From: JAOTVV01 sp041602035
GTDB lineage: Bacteria > Gemmatimonadota > Gemmatimonadetes > Gemmatimonadales > GWC2-71-9
Length of the DNA: 64,000 nt
Direction of reading: 5' to 3'
Assembly (NCBI GenBank): GCA_041602035.1
Contig: JBFIHA010000001.1
Span: 215,606 to 279,605 of the forward strand
In this document: piece after piece, positions 1 to 8,770 of the stretch
How the letters are laid out: every line of letters starts with the position of its first letter
Numbering within the stretch: position 1 is the stretch's first letter
Program-made: the position numbers and the translations under genes
Notes under the pieces: model-generated
Database searches by the model: none
Seen by the model: only the letters and a program-made list of their open reading frames with translations
Told to the model about the DNA's origin: nothing

Positions 1-377
1 GGCCCGGCCACCGGGTTCGGCGGCCACGTCGGGCGGTCACGACGCGTGGCGAACTCCTCGACGGCGTCCCGCAACCGGGTCAGGTCGTCGGCAAACGCGC
101 CCGGGTCCGTGCGTTTGAGCTCTGGCAACGTGCGTGCCCCCCGCGGGTAGCGGAATGGCCAGTGCACGAGTATGGGTCGCATGACGGGTTGGAGCCACCG
201 CGGGAACGCCGGTCGTGCGGCGGCACGACCCAACGCCACATCGAAATAGTCCCTGAGATGACAGACCATCTGTCCGACGGACATCGCACCCCACTGTGGA
301 CGGAGATCGGGGTGCAGGCGATCGAGGCGTGCCAGGATGTCCCGGTGGTCGGATGGGTCGAACAGCGAACGAGGCAT
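1..377 (-). CDS. DUF1569 / DinB-like protein, 3' end cut by window edge
   Basis: The reading frame is open from an ATG at 377 down to base 1 with no stop, so the C-terminus lies outside the window. The visible 125 residues start MPRSLFDPSDHRDILARL and contain WGAMSVGQMVCHLRDYFDVALG. That is the helix with a conserved histidine (here His in MVCHL) typical of DUF1569 proteins of the DinB/YfiT four-helix metal-binding superfamily. It is followed by a short aromatic stretch (HWPFRYPRG) and an acidic helix. Members are small cytoplasmic proteins; some relatives are thiol transferases, but no reaction can be assigned here. It is divergent from the DUF4260 gene, with 84 bp between the two starts. 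Family call good, function unknown. Confidence 0.75.
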   Translation of the reverse strand, partial: MPRSLFDPSDHRDILARLDRLHPDLRPQWGAMSVGQMVCHLRDYFDVALGRAAARPAFPRWLQPVMRPILVHWPFRYPRGARTLPELKRTDPGAFADDLTRLRDAVEEFATRRDRPTWPPNPVAG

Positions 378-461
378 GTGGTCTCCGCGGAGCTTGCCGG
401 TCACACGCGTTTGACGTATTGGTGTCGGCAATCGCCAGCCACCCACGACCCCGAGGATCCC

Positions 462-824
462 ATGATCACTCCCGCCCGGCCCGCCGTGCTCCTGCGCCTC
501 GACGGCCTCGCCGTCGCCATGGTCGCGGTGTTTCTTTACCGCGAGTTGGGGGCGAGCTGGTGGCTGTTTGCCGGCCTGTTCCTCGCCCCGGATATCGCGT
601 TTCTCGCCTACCTCGTCAACCGCACCACCGGTGCCGCAGCGTACAACGCGCTCCACACGTACCTGATCCCCGCGGTGGGGTTCCTGCTCGGGCTGCGAAT
701 GCAGCACGCGCCGCTGATGGCGATTGGGCTCGTGTGGCTGGCGCACATCGGGGTGGATCGCGTGTTGGGGTTTGGGCTGAAATACCCCGAGGGGTTTCGC
801 GTCACCCACCTGCAGAAGTGCTGA
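462..824 (+). CDS. DUF4260 family membrane protein
   Basis: A 120-residue protein starting at ATG 462. The frame stays open upstream to 162, but those residues look like translated antisense of the DUF1569 gene, so the internal ATG is preferred. It has about four hydrophobic segments (AVAMVAVFLYREL, LFAGLFLAPDIAFLAYL, YLIPAVGFLLGL, MAIGLVWLAHIGVDRVLGFGLKY). It ends with the signature HIGVDRVLGFGLKYPEGFRVTHLQ, which is characteristic of DUF4260. The protein is integral to the inner membrane. The family has no established biochemical role. The stop codon lies inside a strong hairpin. Confidence 0.85.
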   Translation: MITPARPAVLLRLDGLAVAMVAVFLYRELGASWWLFAGLFLAPDIAFLAYLVNRTTGAAAYNALHTYLIPAVGFLLGLRMQHAPLMAIGLVWLAHIGVDRVLGFGLKYPEGFRVTHLQKC

Positions 825-864
825 CTCGGCAGCCGGGGAGTGGTACGTCTCGACTGCCGAGTCA
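822..864. terminator. Convergent hairpin between DUF4260 and the M1 peptidase gene
   Basis: Perfect 11-bp inverted repeat: TGACTCGGCAG (822-832) and CTGCCGAGTCA (854-864) with a 21-nt loop. It lies between two convergent stop codons and includes the TGA of the DUF4260 gene. There is no long T tract on either strand, so it could be a bidirectional terminator or an mRNA 3'-end stabiliser. Confidence 0.6.
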
Positions 865-881
865 CCGGTGGGGCCTGGGCC

Positions 882-2840
882 CTACTTCCGCTCCCACACG
901 TTGTTGTCCCGATTGACATCGGGGAACCACTGGTCGGCGTCGATCTCCACCTTGGTCACCGCGGACGGTGTCTTGACCACGATATCCGCGGTCCGAGCAC
1001 CGGAGAGCCACCGCTCAACCGGGATCTCCGCCTGCACGGTCTGGCCGTCGGCGAGGGTGAGCGTCAGCCGCACCGGCATCGGGGAGAGTCCGAGGTCCGT
1101 CACGACGATGCGGGTCCCGTTTCGCTCCAGCTTCACGTCCGTGATCGACTGATCGAGCGTCCAGGTCTCGTAGTACCACGCCCGCCAGAACCAGTCCAGG
1201 GTCCGTCCGCTCACGTCGTTGAACGTGTTGAAGAGGTCCCACGGCTTGGGGTGCTTGTACGCCCACCGCTGGATGAAGGCGCGGTAGGCTGCGAGGAACG
1301 TCTCTTCACCCAGTAATCCCCGCAGCGTCCACAAGAGTGCGGCTGGCTTACTGTAGGACGCCGTGCCGTAGGCCGCACCGTTGTAGTGGTAGTCCGAGAG
1401 CCGCATGATCTCGCCCTCGAGGTCGGTGCGCGTGATCTGCATGTACCCGCCGTAGTTACCCAGCTCCCATCGCTGCCCGGGATAGAACTCGTTCATCGCG
1501 GCGCTGGTGTTGAACGAGGTCGTGCCCTCGTCCATCCAGGCCGCACGACGCTCGTCGTTGCCGACGATCATCGGCACCCACATGTGGGCCAGCTCGTGCG
1601 CGTGCACGCCGTACAGCGACGTGTCACTGCGCTCGTTGTAGTCACCGATGAGCGTCATCATGGGGTACTCCATCCCACCGCCCATGATCCCTCCGCCTTC
1701 CACGGACGTCATGTGCGGGTACGGGTAAGGCAGGCCGGTCCAGCGTGACAGAAAGTCGATCGAATGCTGCGCGTAGCGCCACGCGTGCTGCCACCGGGGC
1801 GCGGACTCGCGCCAGATGGTGTTCACTACTGCGTAATCGGTTACGCCGTCGCCGTCGCGGTCGCCCACGGGGGTCCGCGCGGCATCCCACCGCGATTCGC
1901 GGGACAGGCTGTAGGCGACATCACGCACCGAGTCCGCTATGAAGCGCCACGGCAGCCGACCGGTCGATGCGGGTGCGGTCGCGTTGCCGGGTCCGAAGTC
2001 GGTGGGCGTGATCACGTGTACCACCGTGTCGCTTTGCGCCGCGCGTCCCAGCCGGTCCACGATCGGTGCGGGAAGCACCGCGCTCGCGTTCGCGAGCGTC
2101 CCGGTGCCGACCGCGATCCAGCCCGCGGGGAGGTCCAGCGTGACGTCGTAGTTGCCATACCCCATGTAGAACTCGGCTTGGCCGAGGAACTGGTCGGTCT
2201 GCCATCCGACCACGTCGTCGAACACAGCCATCTGCGGATACCAGTAAGCGAGATAGAAGAAGTTGTCGGCGTTCCACCCCATGCGGCTCCCGGCGCCTTG
2301 CTGAGGAATCGTGAAGCCGAAGTCGATCTCGACGGTGGCCGAGTCACCGGACTGGAGCGCTCGGGGGAGCCGAACCTGGGCCACGGTCCCGAAGGTCAGG
2401 TAGCCGCCGCCCATCGCCCCTCGGCGGGCCTCGGTGAGCTCCTCTCCATTTGCCACGACACGTTTGAGTTCCATACCGCCCGTGACTTCAGCGGGTCGGT
2501 TCCGCACGGCCCCCTCGGCATGGACGTTCTGCAGGAGTTGGAGCACCAGGAAAGGCAGGGCGCGAGGCGATCGGTTGTGATACACCATCCGCACCGTTCC
2601 GTCGATCCGCTTGGCCTCCGGATCGAGGCTCGCTTTGATCGTGTAGTTCGTCCACTGCTGCCAGTAGTTGGGACCCGGGGCCCCGGTGGTGCTCCGGGTC
2701 CCGGCTTCCAGCGCGCGTTCGAACGCGCGGTCCACGGTGACGGGGTAGGGGATGGGCCGACGCGGGGCGTCTTGGCCGGCGAGCGGTGTAGCAATCACCG
2801 TGGCCATGAGCAGCGCCGCGGCGGTCGGCATGCGTGGCAT
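882..2840 (-). CDS. Secreted M1-family zinc metallopeptidase
   Basis: 652 residues with an N-terminal signal peptide (MPRMPTAAALLMATVIATPLAGQ). The N-terminal half is beta-rich, as in M1 aminopeptidases. The gluzincin site is visible: HELAH at His415-Glu416-His419, with the third zinc ligand Glu438 in WMDEGTTSF, the expected 18-residue spacing. Upstream of it is the glycine-rich segment VEGGGIMGGGMEYPMM, corresponding to the GxMEN substrate-binding loop, here written GGMEYP. The protein lacks the long C-terminal ERAP-type helical domain, so it matches the shorter bacterial secreted M1 subgroup. Likely role: digestion of peptides in the periplasm or outside the cell. It stands alone between convergent and divergent neighbours. 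Confidence 0.9.
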   Translation of the reverse strand: MPRMPTAAALLMATVIATPLAGQDAPRRPIPYPVTVDRAFERALEAGTRSTTGAPGPNYWQQWTNYTIKASLDPEAKRIDGTVRMVYHNRSPRALPFLVLQLLQNVHAEGAVRNRPAEVTGGMELKRVVANGEELTEARRGAMGGGYLTFGTVAQVRLPRALQSGDSATVEIDFGFTIPQQGAGSRMGWNADNFFYLAYWYPQMAVFDDVVGWQTDQFLGQAEFYMGYGNYDVTLDLPAGWIAVGTGTLANASAVLPAPIVDRLGRAAQSDTVVHVITPTDFGPGNATAPASTGRLPWRFIADSVRDVAYSLSRESRWDAARTPVGDRDGDGVTDYAVVNTIWRESAPRWQHAWRYAQHSIDFLSRWTGLPYPYPHMTSVEGGGIMGGGMEYPMMTLIGDYNERSDTSLYGVHAHELAHMWVPMIVGNDERRAAWMDEGTTSFNTSAAMNEFYPGQRWELGNYGGYMQITRTDLEGEIMRLSDYHYNGAAYGTASYSKPAALLWTLRGLLGEETFLAAYRAFIQRWAYKHPKPWDLFNTFNDVSGRTLDWFWRAWYYETWTLDQSITDVKLERNGTRIVVTDLGLSPMPVRLTLTLADGQTVQAEIPVERWLSGARTADIVVKTPSAVTKVEIDADQWFPDVNRDNNVWERK

Positions 2841-3013
2841 CGGGCAGTCTCCCGTTCACGAGGATGGTTGCGACGAATGGCGTGCGCTTGCTACCCCGGC
2901 ATCGACGTCTCGGTCCGGCGCCGGAGACCGTGCAGGCTAACGTGCGTGCCGTACGTGTGGCAAGGCACGGACCCGTGTATCTTGACGGCGAATCCTCTGC
3001 GAGAGTTTCAGCC

Positions 3014-4153
3014 ATGCGGGTCGTGGTCCTGGGTGCGGGACGGGTGGGGCGGGCGATGGCCGTGGATCTGGCGGCCTCGGGGTTCGCGGTCACGGCGGCC
3101 GATCGCGATCCTGCGGCGCTCGCGGTGCTGGCGGCTCGCGGCATCGAGACGGTCACCGCCGACGTCGGCGATCGGGACGCGGTCGGCGAGCTGGTCGCTC
3201 GGTGCGAGTTGGTGGTGGGTGCGGTGCCAGCGGCGCTCGGGTACTCAACGCTCGAGACGGTCATCGCCGCCGGCCGGTCAATCGTCGACATCTCGTTCTT
3301 CGAGCAGAATCCCTTCGACCTCGACGCCCTCGCCCGTGAGCGCGGCGTGGTGGCGGTGGTCGATGCCGGTGTGGCGCCGGGGCTGAGCAACGCTATCTAC
3401 GGCCATCTGGCGGATCGGTTCGACCGCGTGGATCGGTTCACATGCTACGTGGGTGGTCTCCCGGCGGTGCCGTCAGGGCTCATGCGCTACAAAGCGCCCT
3501 TCTCTCCAGCCGACGTCATCGAGTTGTACACACGTCCCGCGCGGTACCGGAGCGGCGGCATGCTCGTTACCGCGCCTGCGCTCTCGGACATCACGCCCCT
3601 CGAGGTACCGGGTGTCGGCCCACTCGAGGCCTTCCTCACCGACGGCCTCCGGTCGTTGCTGCGGGAAGAGCACGTCCCGGAAATGCGAGAAATGACGCTC
3701 CGTTATCCGGGACACGCTCGGCAGATCCTCCTGCTCAGGGAGCTGGGCCTGTTCGGCACGGCACCGCTGGCCGTCGGGTCGATCCGGGTCCCGCCCCGCG
3801 ATGTGGCGGCCGCGCTCTTGTTTCCGCTGTGGGAGTTTGCGCCGGGGGAGCCGGATCTTACGGTGCTCCGCGTGGAAGTGGACGTGGCCCGCGGTGGATC
3901 GACGGAGCGGATCACCTACGACATGCTCGATCACTACGACGCCCAATCCGGCACCAGCTCGATGGCGCGCACCACGGGATTCATGGGCACGGCGATCCTC
4001 CACCTCGTGGCGGACGGGACCTTCGCGCGGCTGGGGGTGTCGGCGCCCGAAGATGTGGGGCGGGCCGAGGGATGCTTCGATCGGGTCCGGCACTACCTCG
4101 AGGCGCGCGGGGTGCGGCTCACCGAGATCCGGGCGCCGCTCCCCCCGGTCTGA
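3014..4153 (+). CDS. Saccharopine dehydrogenase-family oxidoreductase
   Basis: 379 residues from ATG 3014. The frame continues upstream, but MRVVVLGAGRVGRAMAVDLA puts the Rossmann GxGxxG right at the start, so the internal ATG is chosen. Residues 1-120 form the NAD(P)-binding domain; DAGVAPGLSN and the central and C-terminal region match the saccharopine reductase / lysine dehydrogenase fold. Relatives include L-lysine 6-dehydrogenase and carboxynorspermidine dehydrogenase; the substrate cannot be fixed from sequence alone. A -10-like TATCTT sits near 2978. The gene converges on the LTXXQ gene with only 10 bp between the stops. Cytoplasmic. Confidence 0.8.
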   Translation: MRVVVLGAGRVGRAMAVDLAASGFAVTAADRDPAALAVLAARGIETVTADVGDRDAVGELVARCELVVGAVPAALGYSTLETVIAAGRSIVDISFFEQNPFDLDALARERGVVAVVDAGVAPGLSNAIYGHLADRFDRVDRFTCYVGGLPAVPSGLMRYKAPFSPADVIELYTRPARYRSGGMLVTAPALSDITPLEVPGVGPLEAFLTDGLRSLLREEHVPEMREMTLRYPGHARQILLLRELGLFGTAPLAVGSIRVPPRDVAAALLFPLWEFAPGEPDLTVLRVEVDVARGGSTERITYDMLDHYDAQSGTSSMARTTGFMGTAILHLVADGTFARLGVSAPEDVGRAEGCFDRVRHYLEARGVRLTEIRAPLPPV

Positions 4154-4163
4154 GTGTCGGGCG

Positions 4164-4589
4164 TTAGCCGCCGGACGGGCGACGGCCACCGCGCATGGCC
4201 ACGGAGGGCTTGGGCAGCGCGTCGAGCTTTGCCCGCTGCGGTTCCGTCAGTAGCGTCTGGATGACCGTGTAGTGTTCGTCGATCGTCTGCTGCATGGTGG
4301 TGAACTGCTCACGCATCGCCATGAACTGCTCTCGCGCTTCCGGTGACGGAGGGCCTCCACCCATCGCCTGACGCATGGCGGCGCGCTGCTCGGCCGCTTC
4401 CTTCATCACGGCGTTGATCTTCGCATACGGGGCGGCGGCGGTCTTCTGCTGCTCGGGTGTGAGCGACAGCTCCTGGACCAACGAGTCCATCGTGAGCCAA
4501 TGGTCGGCTGGTGGTGTCGGTCGCTGGGCGTGCGCCACCGCCGCGAACGCCGCCGTCAGGAGCGCCACGGAGAGCACCATCTTCCGCAT
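4164..4589 (-). CDS. Periplasmic LTXXQ (Spy/CpxP-like) protein
   Basis: 141 residues with a clear signal peptide (MRKMVLSVALLTAAFAAVAHAQ). The mature part is charged and helical, rich in Gln, Glu and Met, and contains LSLTPEQQ (LTxxQ motif, around residue 42) and a second related turn, LLTEPQRAKLD, near the C-terminus. This is the layout of Spy/CpxP-like periplasmic chaperone or stress proteins, usually linked to envelope stress or metal response; the exact job here is unknown. A GGAGG ribosome site precedes the ATG. Its promoter region is shared with the divergent LolA-like operon. Confidence 0.75.
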   Translation of the reverse strand: MRKMVLSVALLTAAFAAVAHAQRPTPPADHWLTMDSLVQELSLTPEQQKTAAAPYAKINAVMKEAAEQRAAMRQAMGGGPPSPEAREQFMAMREQFTTMQQTIDEHYTVIQTLLTEPQRAKLDALPKPSVAMRGGRRPSGG

Positions 4590-4624
4590 CAGGGAACCTC
4601 CGGTTCAGAGCCTGGGTACCGCGA

Positions 4625-4633
4625 CATATATTG
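4625..4633. promoter_or_regulatory. Symmetric AT-rich -10 candidate shared by divergent genes
   Basis: The only AT-rich stretch in the 140-bp gap between the LTXXQ gene (minus) and the LolA-like operon (plus) is CATATATT. It reads TATATT on the plus strand and AATATATG on the minus strand. It would give the LTXXQ gene a leader of about 30 nt. No good -35 was found, so support is modest. Confidence 0.35.
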
Positions 4634-4729
4634 GAGTACGCCGGACGCCGCCCAGTCGTTGAGCCTCGGGGTGACCGACACGGCGGTCCGGGTGGGGCGT
4701 GCGGCGGGTGAGATGACTGGGAGGTCGGT

Positions 4730-5533
4730 GTGCATCCCATGGCTGTTCCCGTGCCGCGTGCTGTCGAAGCTTGGCGACCAGTGTCGGTCGCCGTCCTCGC
4801 ACTCCTGCTCCTGATCCCCTCGAACCTCGATGCGCAGACCGACGCCCGGGAGATCGTCGATCGGGTGGACCGTCTGCTCCGTGGTCGGTCCAGCCGGGGG
4901 ACGGTGAGCATGGAGGTCGTCACCGAGCGCTGGAGTCGGACGATGCAGATGCGGATCTGGTCGCTCGGCACCGAGTACGCCCTTATCCGTCTTCTCGCTC
5001 CGCCCAAGGACGCCGGCACGGCAACCCTCAAGGCCGGCGAGGACATGTGGAACTATCTCCCTCGGGTGGACCGCACGATCAAGCTGCCGCCGTCACTGAT
5101 GGGCGCGTCGTGGATGGGGTCGCATTTCACGAACGATGACATCGTGAAGGAAAGCCGCATCATCGAGGACTACGACATCGCCATCGGATACGAGGGTGAA
5201 CGGGATGGCGTGGCGGTCTGGGAGTTCGTGCTCACTCCCAGACCCGAAGCGGCGGTCGTATGGGGTCGTATCGAGGAGCAGGTGCGGCAGGACGACTTCA
5301 TGCCCGTCTGGGCACGATACTACGACGACCGGGGTGAGATGGCGCGGAGCATCATCTTCGAGGACTTCCGGCGCATGGGGGGGCGCCTCGTGCCCGGCCG
5401 GATGATCATCCGGCCTGCCGACAAGACCGGGGAGAGCACCACCATCACGTACCTCGATCTCGAATTCGACATTGCGATCGACGCGTCCTTCTTCTCACTC
5501 CGCCGACTTCAGAGTGACCGCGGCCCCGACTGA
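4730..5533 (+). CDS. LolA-like outer-membrane lipoprotein-sorting protein
   Basis: 267 residues; ATG at 4730 or 4739, preceded by GGGAGG. There is a signal peptide (VAVLALLLLIPSNLDAQ). The body matches the standalone LolA-like family annotated as outer membrane lipoprotein-sorting protein: an early helix (AREIVDRVDRLLRG), then a half-barrel of strands with WNYLPRVDRTIKLP, MGSHFTNDD and a YLDLEFDIAIDASFFS ending. In classical LolA this fold binds acyl chains and carries lipoproteins across the periplasm. It is the first gene of a five-gene operon, with its TGA overlapping the next ATG. This suggests it serves the encoded ABC transporter rather than housekeeping Lol. Confidence 0.8.
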   Translation: MHPMAVPVPRAVEAWRPVSVAVLALLLLIPSNLDAQTDAREIVDRVDRLLRGRSSRGTVSMEVVTERWSRTMQMRIWSLGTEYALIRLLAPPKDAGTATLKAGEDMWNYLPRVDRTIKLPPSLMGASWMGSHFTNDDIVKESRIIEDYDIAIGYEGERDGVAVWEFVLTPRPEAAVVWGRIEEQVRQDDFMPVWARYYDDRGEMARSIIFEDFRRMGGRLVPGRMIIRPADKTGESTTITYLDLEFDIAIDASFFSLRRLQSDRGPD

Positions 5534-6789
5534 TGGCGCGGCCGTGGTGGCGGATTGGGTGGCGGAATCTCGGGCGGAACCGGCGACGTAGCCTCATCAC
5601 CATGGCGGCGTTGGCGGTCGGCTACGCCTCCGTCGTGCTGCTGGTCGGGTGGTGGGATGGCGTCGTCGTGGAGATGATCAGCAACGGGACGGGTATCCTC
5701 TCCGGCCAGCTGCAAGTTCACCACGACCAGTACCTCCCCGATCGCGACGTCTACGAAACGATTGGTGGCCCCGACGGGGCCGACGTTTCGGTCCTCGTCG
5801 CCGAAGTCACGGCCGATCCGGCGGTCGAGGCGGCGGCGCCCCGGGTCTACGGGGGTGGCCTGGTAAGCTCGGGAGATGCGACGGCCGCCGCCGCGTTCCT
5901 CGGCGTCGACCCGGAGCTCGAGCCCCGGGTGTCGCGTCTCATGGACGCGCTCACCAGTGGCCGCCCACCGGCGCGCGGGACGAACGAGCTCCTCATCGGT
6001 GCCGAGATGGCGCGAATTCTGGGGGTGGAGCCCGGCGCTGAAGTGGTGGTGGTGGCGCCCGCGGTGGACGGCTCGCTGGGCAACGATCTGTTCGTCGTGA
6101 GCGGCGTATTCACCTCCGGCCTCGCCGACCTCGACCGCACCTTCGCATTGCTCCCCATCGACGCGCTTCAGGCGCTGATGGTGCTCGATCCCGGTCGCGT
6201 GCACGAGATCGCGGCAGCTGTCCCCGATCCGTGGGATGCACCCGCAGCAGCCACCCGACTGCTTTCCGCACTGGGCGCCGCCGACGGGGTGCTCACCGTG
6301 GAGCCGTGGACCGACCTCCGGCCGGAGTTGGTCGAATACGCGCAGCTCAGTCAGTCATTCCAGTGGGTCCTGCTCGTCATCGTGTTCGGCATGGCCATCT
6401 TCGGTGTCGCGAACACCATGCTGATGGCCACGTTCGAGCGACGTCACGAGTTCGCTCTCCTCCTTGCGCTGGGGACCGCTCCGCGAGGCATCGTGTGGTC
6501 GGTCGTCTTCGAGGCGATCGCACTCGGCGCGATCGGTCTGCTCGCCGGTGCGGCCGTTACGGGCCCGGTCATGGTGTGGTGGCACAACGCGCCGCCCGAC
6601 CTGAGCTGGCTCGTCGGCGACTTCACGATGGCCGGCGCGCTCGTGCGACCGGTCCTCAGGGTCGAATACTCCTGGAGCATGGCCGTGCAGTCCGCCCTGG
6701 CACTGTTCGCCACGGCCGCACTCGCCGCAGTCTATCCGGCGATCCGGGCCGCGCGGGTGCCCCCGGCAGACACACTGGCGGGCCGCTGA
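5533..6789 (+). CDS. LolC/LolE-type ABC transporter permease
   Basis: 418 residues. It has an N-terminal membrane helix (SLITMAALAVGYASVVLLVGWWDG), a large periplasmic domain (about residues 45-270), then three C-terminal helices (WVLLVIVFGMAIFGVANTMLMATFERR, AIALGAIGLLAGAAVTG, and the final ALALFATAALAAVYPAIRAARVPPADTLAGR). This is the FtsX/MacB permease layout of type VII ABC systems, which move substrates within the periplasm rather than through the membrane. It is coupled to the LolA-like gene by a TGATG overlap and to the second permease by the same arrangement, indicating co-translation. Confidence 0.88.
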   Translation: MARPWWRIGWRNLGRNRRRSLITMAALAVGYASVVLLVGWWDGVVVEMISNGTGILSGQLQVHHDQYLPDRDVYETIGGPDGADVSVLVAEVTADPAVEAAAPRVYGGGLVSSGDATAAAAFLGVDPELEPRVSRLMDALTSGRPPARGTNELLIGAEMARILGVEPGAEVVVVAPAVDGSLGNDLFVVSGVFTSGLADLDRTFALLPIDALQALMVLDPGRVHEIAAAVPDPWDAPAAATRLLSALGAADGVLTVEPWTDLRPELVEYAQLSQSFQWVLLVIVFGMAIFGVANTMLMATFERRHEFALLLALGTAPRGIVWSVVFEAIALGAIGLLAGAAVTGPVMVWWHNAPPDLSWLVGDFTMAGALVRPVLRVEYSWSMAVQSALALFATAALAAVYPAIRAARVPPADTLAGR

Positions 6790-8057
6790 TGCGCCGCGCC
6801 CGGCTGCTCGCCCGTCTTGCGCTCCGCAACGTGCGTCGGCAGACCCGGCGGAGCATCCTGACGGCGTCGGCCATGGTCTTGGGCGTCGCCGTGCTCGTCT
6901 TTTCGCGGGCCTTGGGAGACGGGGCGCACGAAGACTGGATCGACCAGGGCGTACGCCTCGGGAAGGGCCACATCGCCGTTCAGCACCCTCGGTTCCAGCA
7001 AAGCCGTCATCTGGATGACCGTCTGACGCCACGGGCGCTGGCAGTGGCCGAACGCGCCCTTGCCCGGCCGGACATTGCCAAGCGCGTCACGGCGGTGGCG
7101 CCGCGGCTCGAGATCCAGGGGCTCGCCTACTCCGCGACGGGGGCCATTCCGGTATTCGTGACGGGAGTGGAGCCGGAGATCGAAGCGGCGTTCTCCAAGC
7201 TGGGCGAGCGGGTGGTCGAGGGTCGCTACCTCGTGGACAGCGACCGCCTGCACGCGTTCGTGGGTCAGCGGCTCGCCGAGCGGTTGGATCTGGAAGTGGG
7301 CTCCCGCCTGGTGCTGACGGGGCAGGACGCGACCGGTGAGATCGCGGGCCAATTCGTCCGGGTCGTGGGGATCTTCCGGACCGGCCTTCCCGAGGCCGAC
7401 GAGGGCATCGTCCACATTCCCCTCCGTACCGCACAGGAGTGGCTCCAGGTAGGCGGCGCCGTCACTACGCTGGCCGTGCTCGCGGTGTCGGGGTGGGATA
7501 TGCCGGGTGTACTCGAGGATCTCGATGCCGCCTTGGCCGAGGACTCCTCCGAAGTCGCGGCGCTGGGCTGGCGACAGGCGATGCCGGAGCTGGATGCCGC
7601 CATCCGCATCGACGACTACGGCGACTACCTGTTCCATATCATTCTGTTCGTGATCGTGGGGCTCGCTATCGTGAACACGGTGCTCATGTCGGTGCTCTAC
7701 CGCACCCGGGAGTTCGGCGTGCTCCGGGCCCTGGGGCTGACCAAAGGGGAGACCGCCAGTGTGGTGTTCGGCGAGGGCCTGCTGCTCACCGCCGTGAGCG
7801 GCCTTCTCGGCATGGTGATCGGCTTCGCGTTCACTTGGATCTTCTTTCGAAACGGGCTCGACTACTCGGGGATGCTCGACAATGAGTTCACCATCTCCGG
7901 CATTCTCCTCGAGCCGGTGATCGTCCCGATCTTCCGCGTGGTCCAGGTGTTCCAGAGCCTGGGCTCCATCGTCGTGATCGGGGTGTTGGCGTCCCTCTAT
8001 CCTGCTTATCGCGCGACGCGCATCGACGTCGCCGAAGCAATGAAGTTCGAGGCATGA
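6789..8057 (+). CDS. LolC/LolE-type ABC transporter permease, second subunit
   Basis: 422 residues from ATG 6789, which overlaps the previous TGA. The frame is open far upstream, but those residues are out-of-frame translation of the first permease. Same topology: an N-terminal helix (SILTASAMVLGVAVLVFSRALGDG), a periplasmic domain, then DYLFHIILFVIVGLAIVNTVLMSVLYRTREFGVLRALGL and two more helices, ending ATRIDVAEAMKFEA. The REFGVLRALGL cytoplasmic loop is the typical coupling region of FtsX-domain permeases. It is a distinct paralogue of its neighbour, so the transporter is probably a permease heterodimer. Confidence 0.88.
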   Translation: MRRARLLARLALRNVRRQTRRSILTASAMVLGVAVLVFSRALGDGAHEDWIDQGVRLGKGHIAVQHPRFQQSRHLDDRLTPRALAVAERALARPDIAKRVTAVAPRLEIQGLAYSATGAIPVFVTGVEPEIEAAFSKLGERVVEGRYLVDSDRLHAFVGQRLAERLDLEVGSRLVLTGQDATGEIAGQFVRVVGIFRTGLPEADEGIVHIPLRTAQEWLQVGGAVTTLAVLAVSGWDMPGVLEDLDAALAEDSSEVAALGWRQAMPELDAAIRIDDYGDYLFHIILFVIVGLAIVNTVLMSVLYRTREFGVLRALGLTKGETASVVFGEGLLLTAVSGLLGMVIGFAFTWIFFRNGLDYSGMLDNEFTISGILLEPVIVPIFRVVQVFQSLGSIVVIGVLASLYPAYRATRIDVAEAMKFEA

Positions 8058-8770
8058 GCGAACAACGAGTTGCGGCGGTCCGGACCGACGCGGTCTGGAA
8101 GGTGTTCGAGCACGACGGCATCGCTGTCGAGGCGGTGCGCGATGTCACACTGGAAATCGCGCCTGGCGAGTTCGTCGTGTTAGCCGGGCCCTCCGGGTCA
8201 GGCAAGACGACGCTCTTGAATCTGCTCGGCGGCCTCACCGCACCCACCCGCGGTGCGGTGTGGATCGACGGCCGAGAGCTGACCGCCATGAAGGAGCGGC
8301 AACGCGCGCGGCTGCGACTGGAGCGGGTGGGGTTCGTGTTCCAGGCGTATAACCTGCTTCCCGTGTTGACGGCACTCGAGAACGCCGAGTTCTCGCTCCT
8401 CCTGCGCGGGGTTCCACCGGAAGAGCGGACGCGCCGCGTCAGAGCCTTGTTCGAGCGCATCGGCATCGGGGGTCTCGAGGATCGGCGGCCGTCCAAGCTC
8501 TCGGGCGGGCAGCAGCAGCGGGTCGCCGTTGCCAGGGCCGTGGTTGGCGAGCCCGCACTGGTGCTGGCGGATGAGCCCACCGCCAATCTTGACAGCGCCT
8601 CGAGTATCGCGCTGCTCGACGTGATGACCACGCTGAACGTGGAGCTCGGCACGACGTTCGTCTTCGCCACGCACGACCAGCGGCTCATGGAACGGGCTCG
8701 GCGACTGATCCGACTGGTCGACGGTGGCGTGGAGTCGGATACGCGGCGACCGCCCAGTACGAGGGCATGA
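8054..8770 (+). CDS. LolD/MacB-type ABC transporter ATPase
   Basis: 238 residues. Walker A is GPSGSGKTT (residues 45-53), the Q loop FQAYNLLP (97-103), the signature LSGGQQQR (149-156), and Walker B LVLADEPTANLD (169-180), followed by the H-loop FATHDQRL. This is the canonical set for the LolD/FtsE/MacB ATPase group, which pairs with FtsX-type permeases. It overlaps the preceding permease by 4 nt and the following gene by 4 nt. It is the only ABC ATPase in the window. Confidence 0.92.
   Translation: MSEQRVAAVRTDAVWKVFEHDGIAVEAVRDVTLEIAPGEFVVLAGPSGSGKTTLLNLLGGLTAPTRGAVWIDGRELTAMKERQRARLRLERVGFVFQAYNLLPVLTALENAEFSLLLRGVPPEERTRRVRALFERIGIGGLEDRRPSKLSGGQQQRVAVARAVVGEPALVLADEPTANLDSASSIALLDVMTTLNVELGTTFVFATHDQRLMERARRLIRLVDGGVESDTRRPPSTRA

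Noticed and set aside
6231..6788. N-terminal extension of the second LolC/E permease
   Set aside because: The residues are out-of-frame translation of the first permease; the true N-terminal helix begins at 6789.
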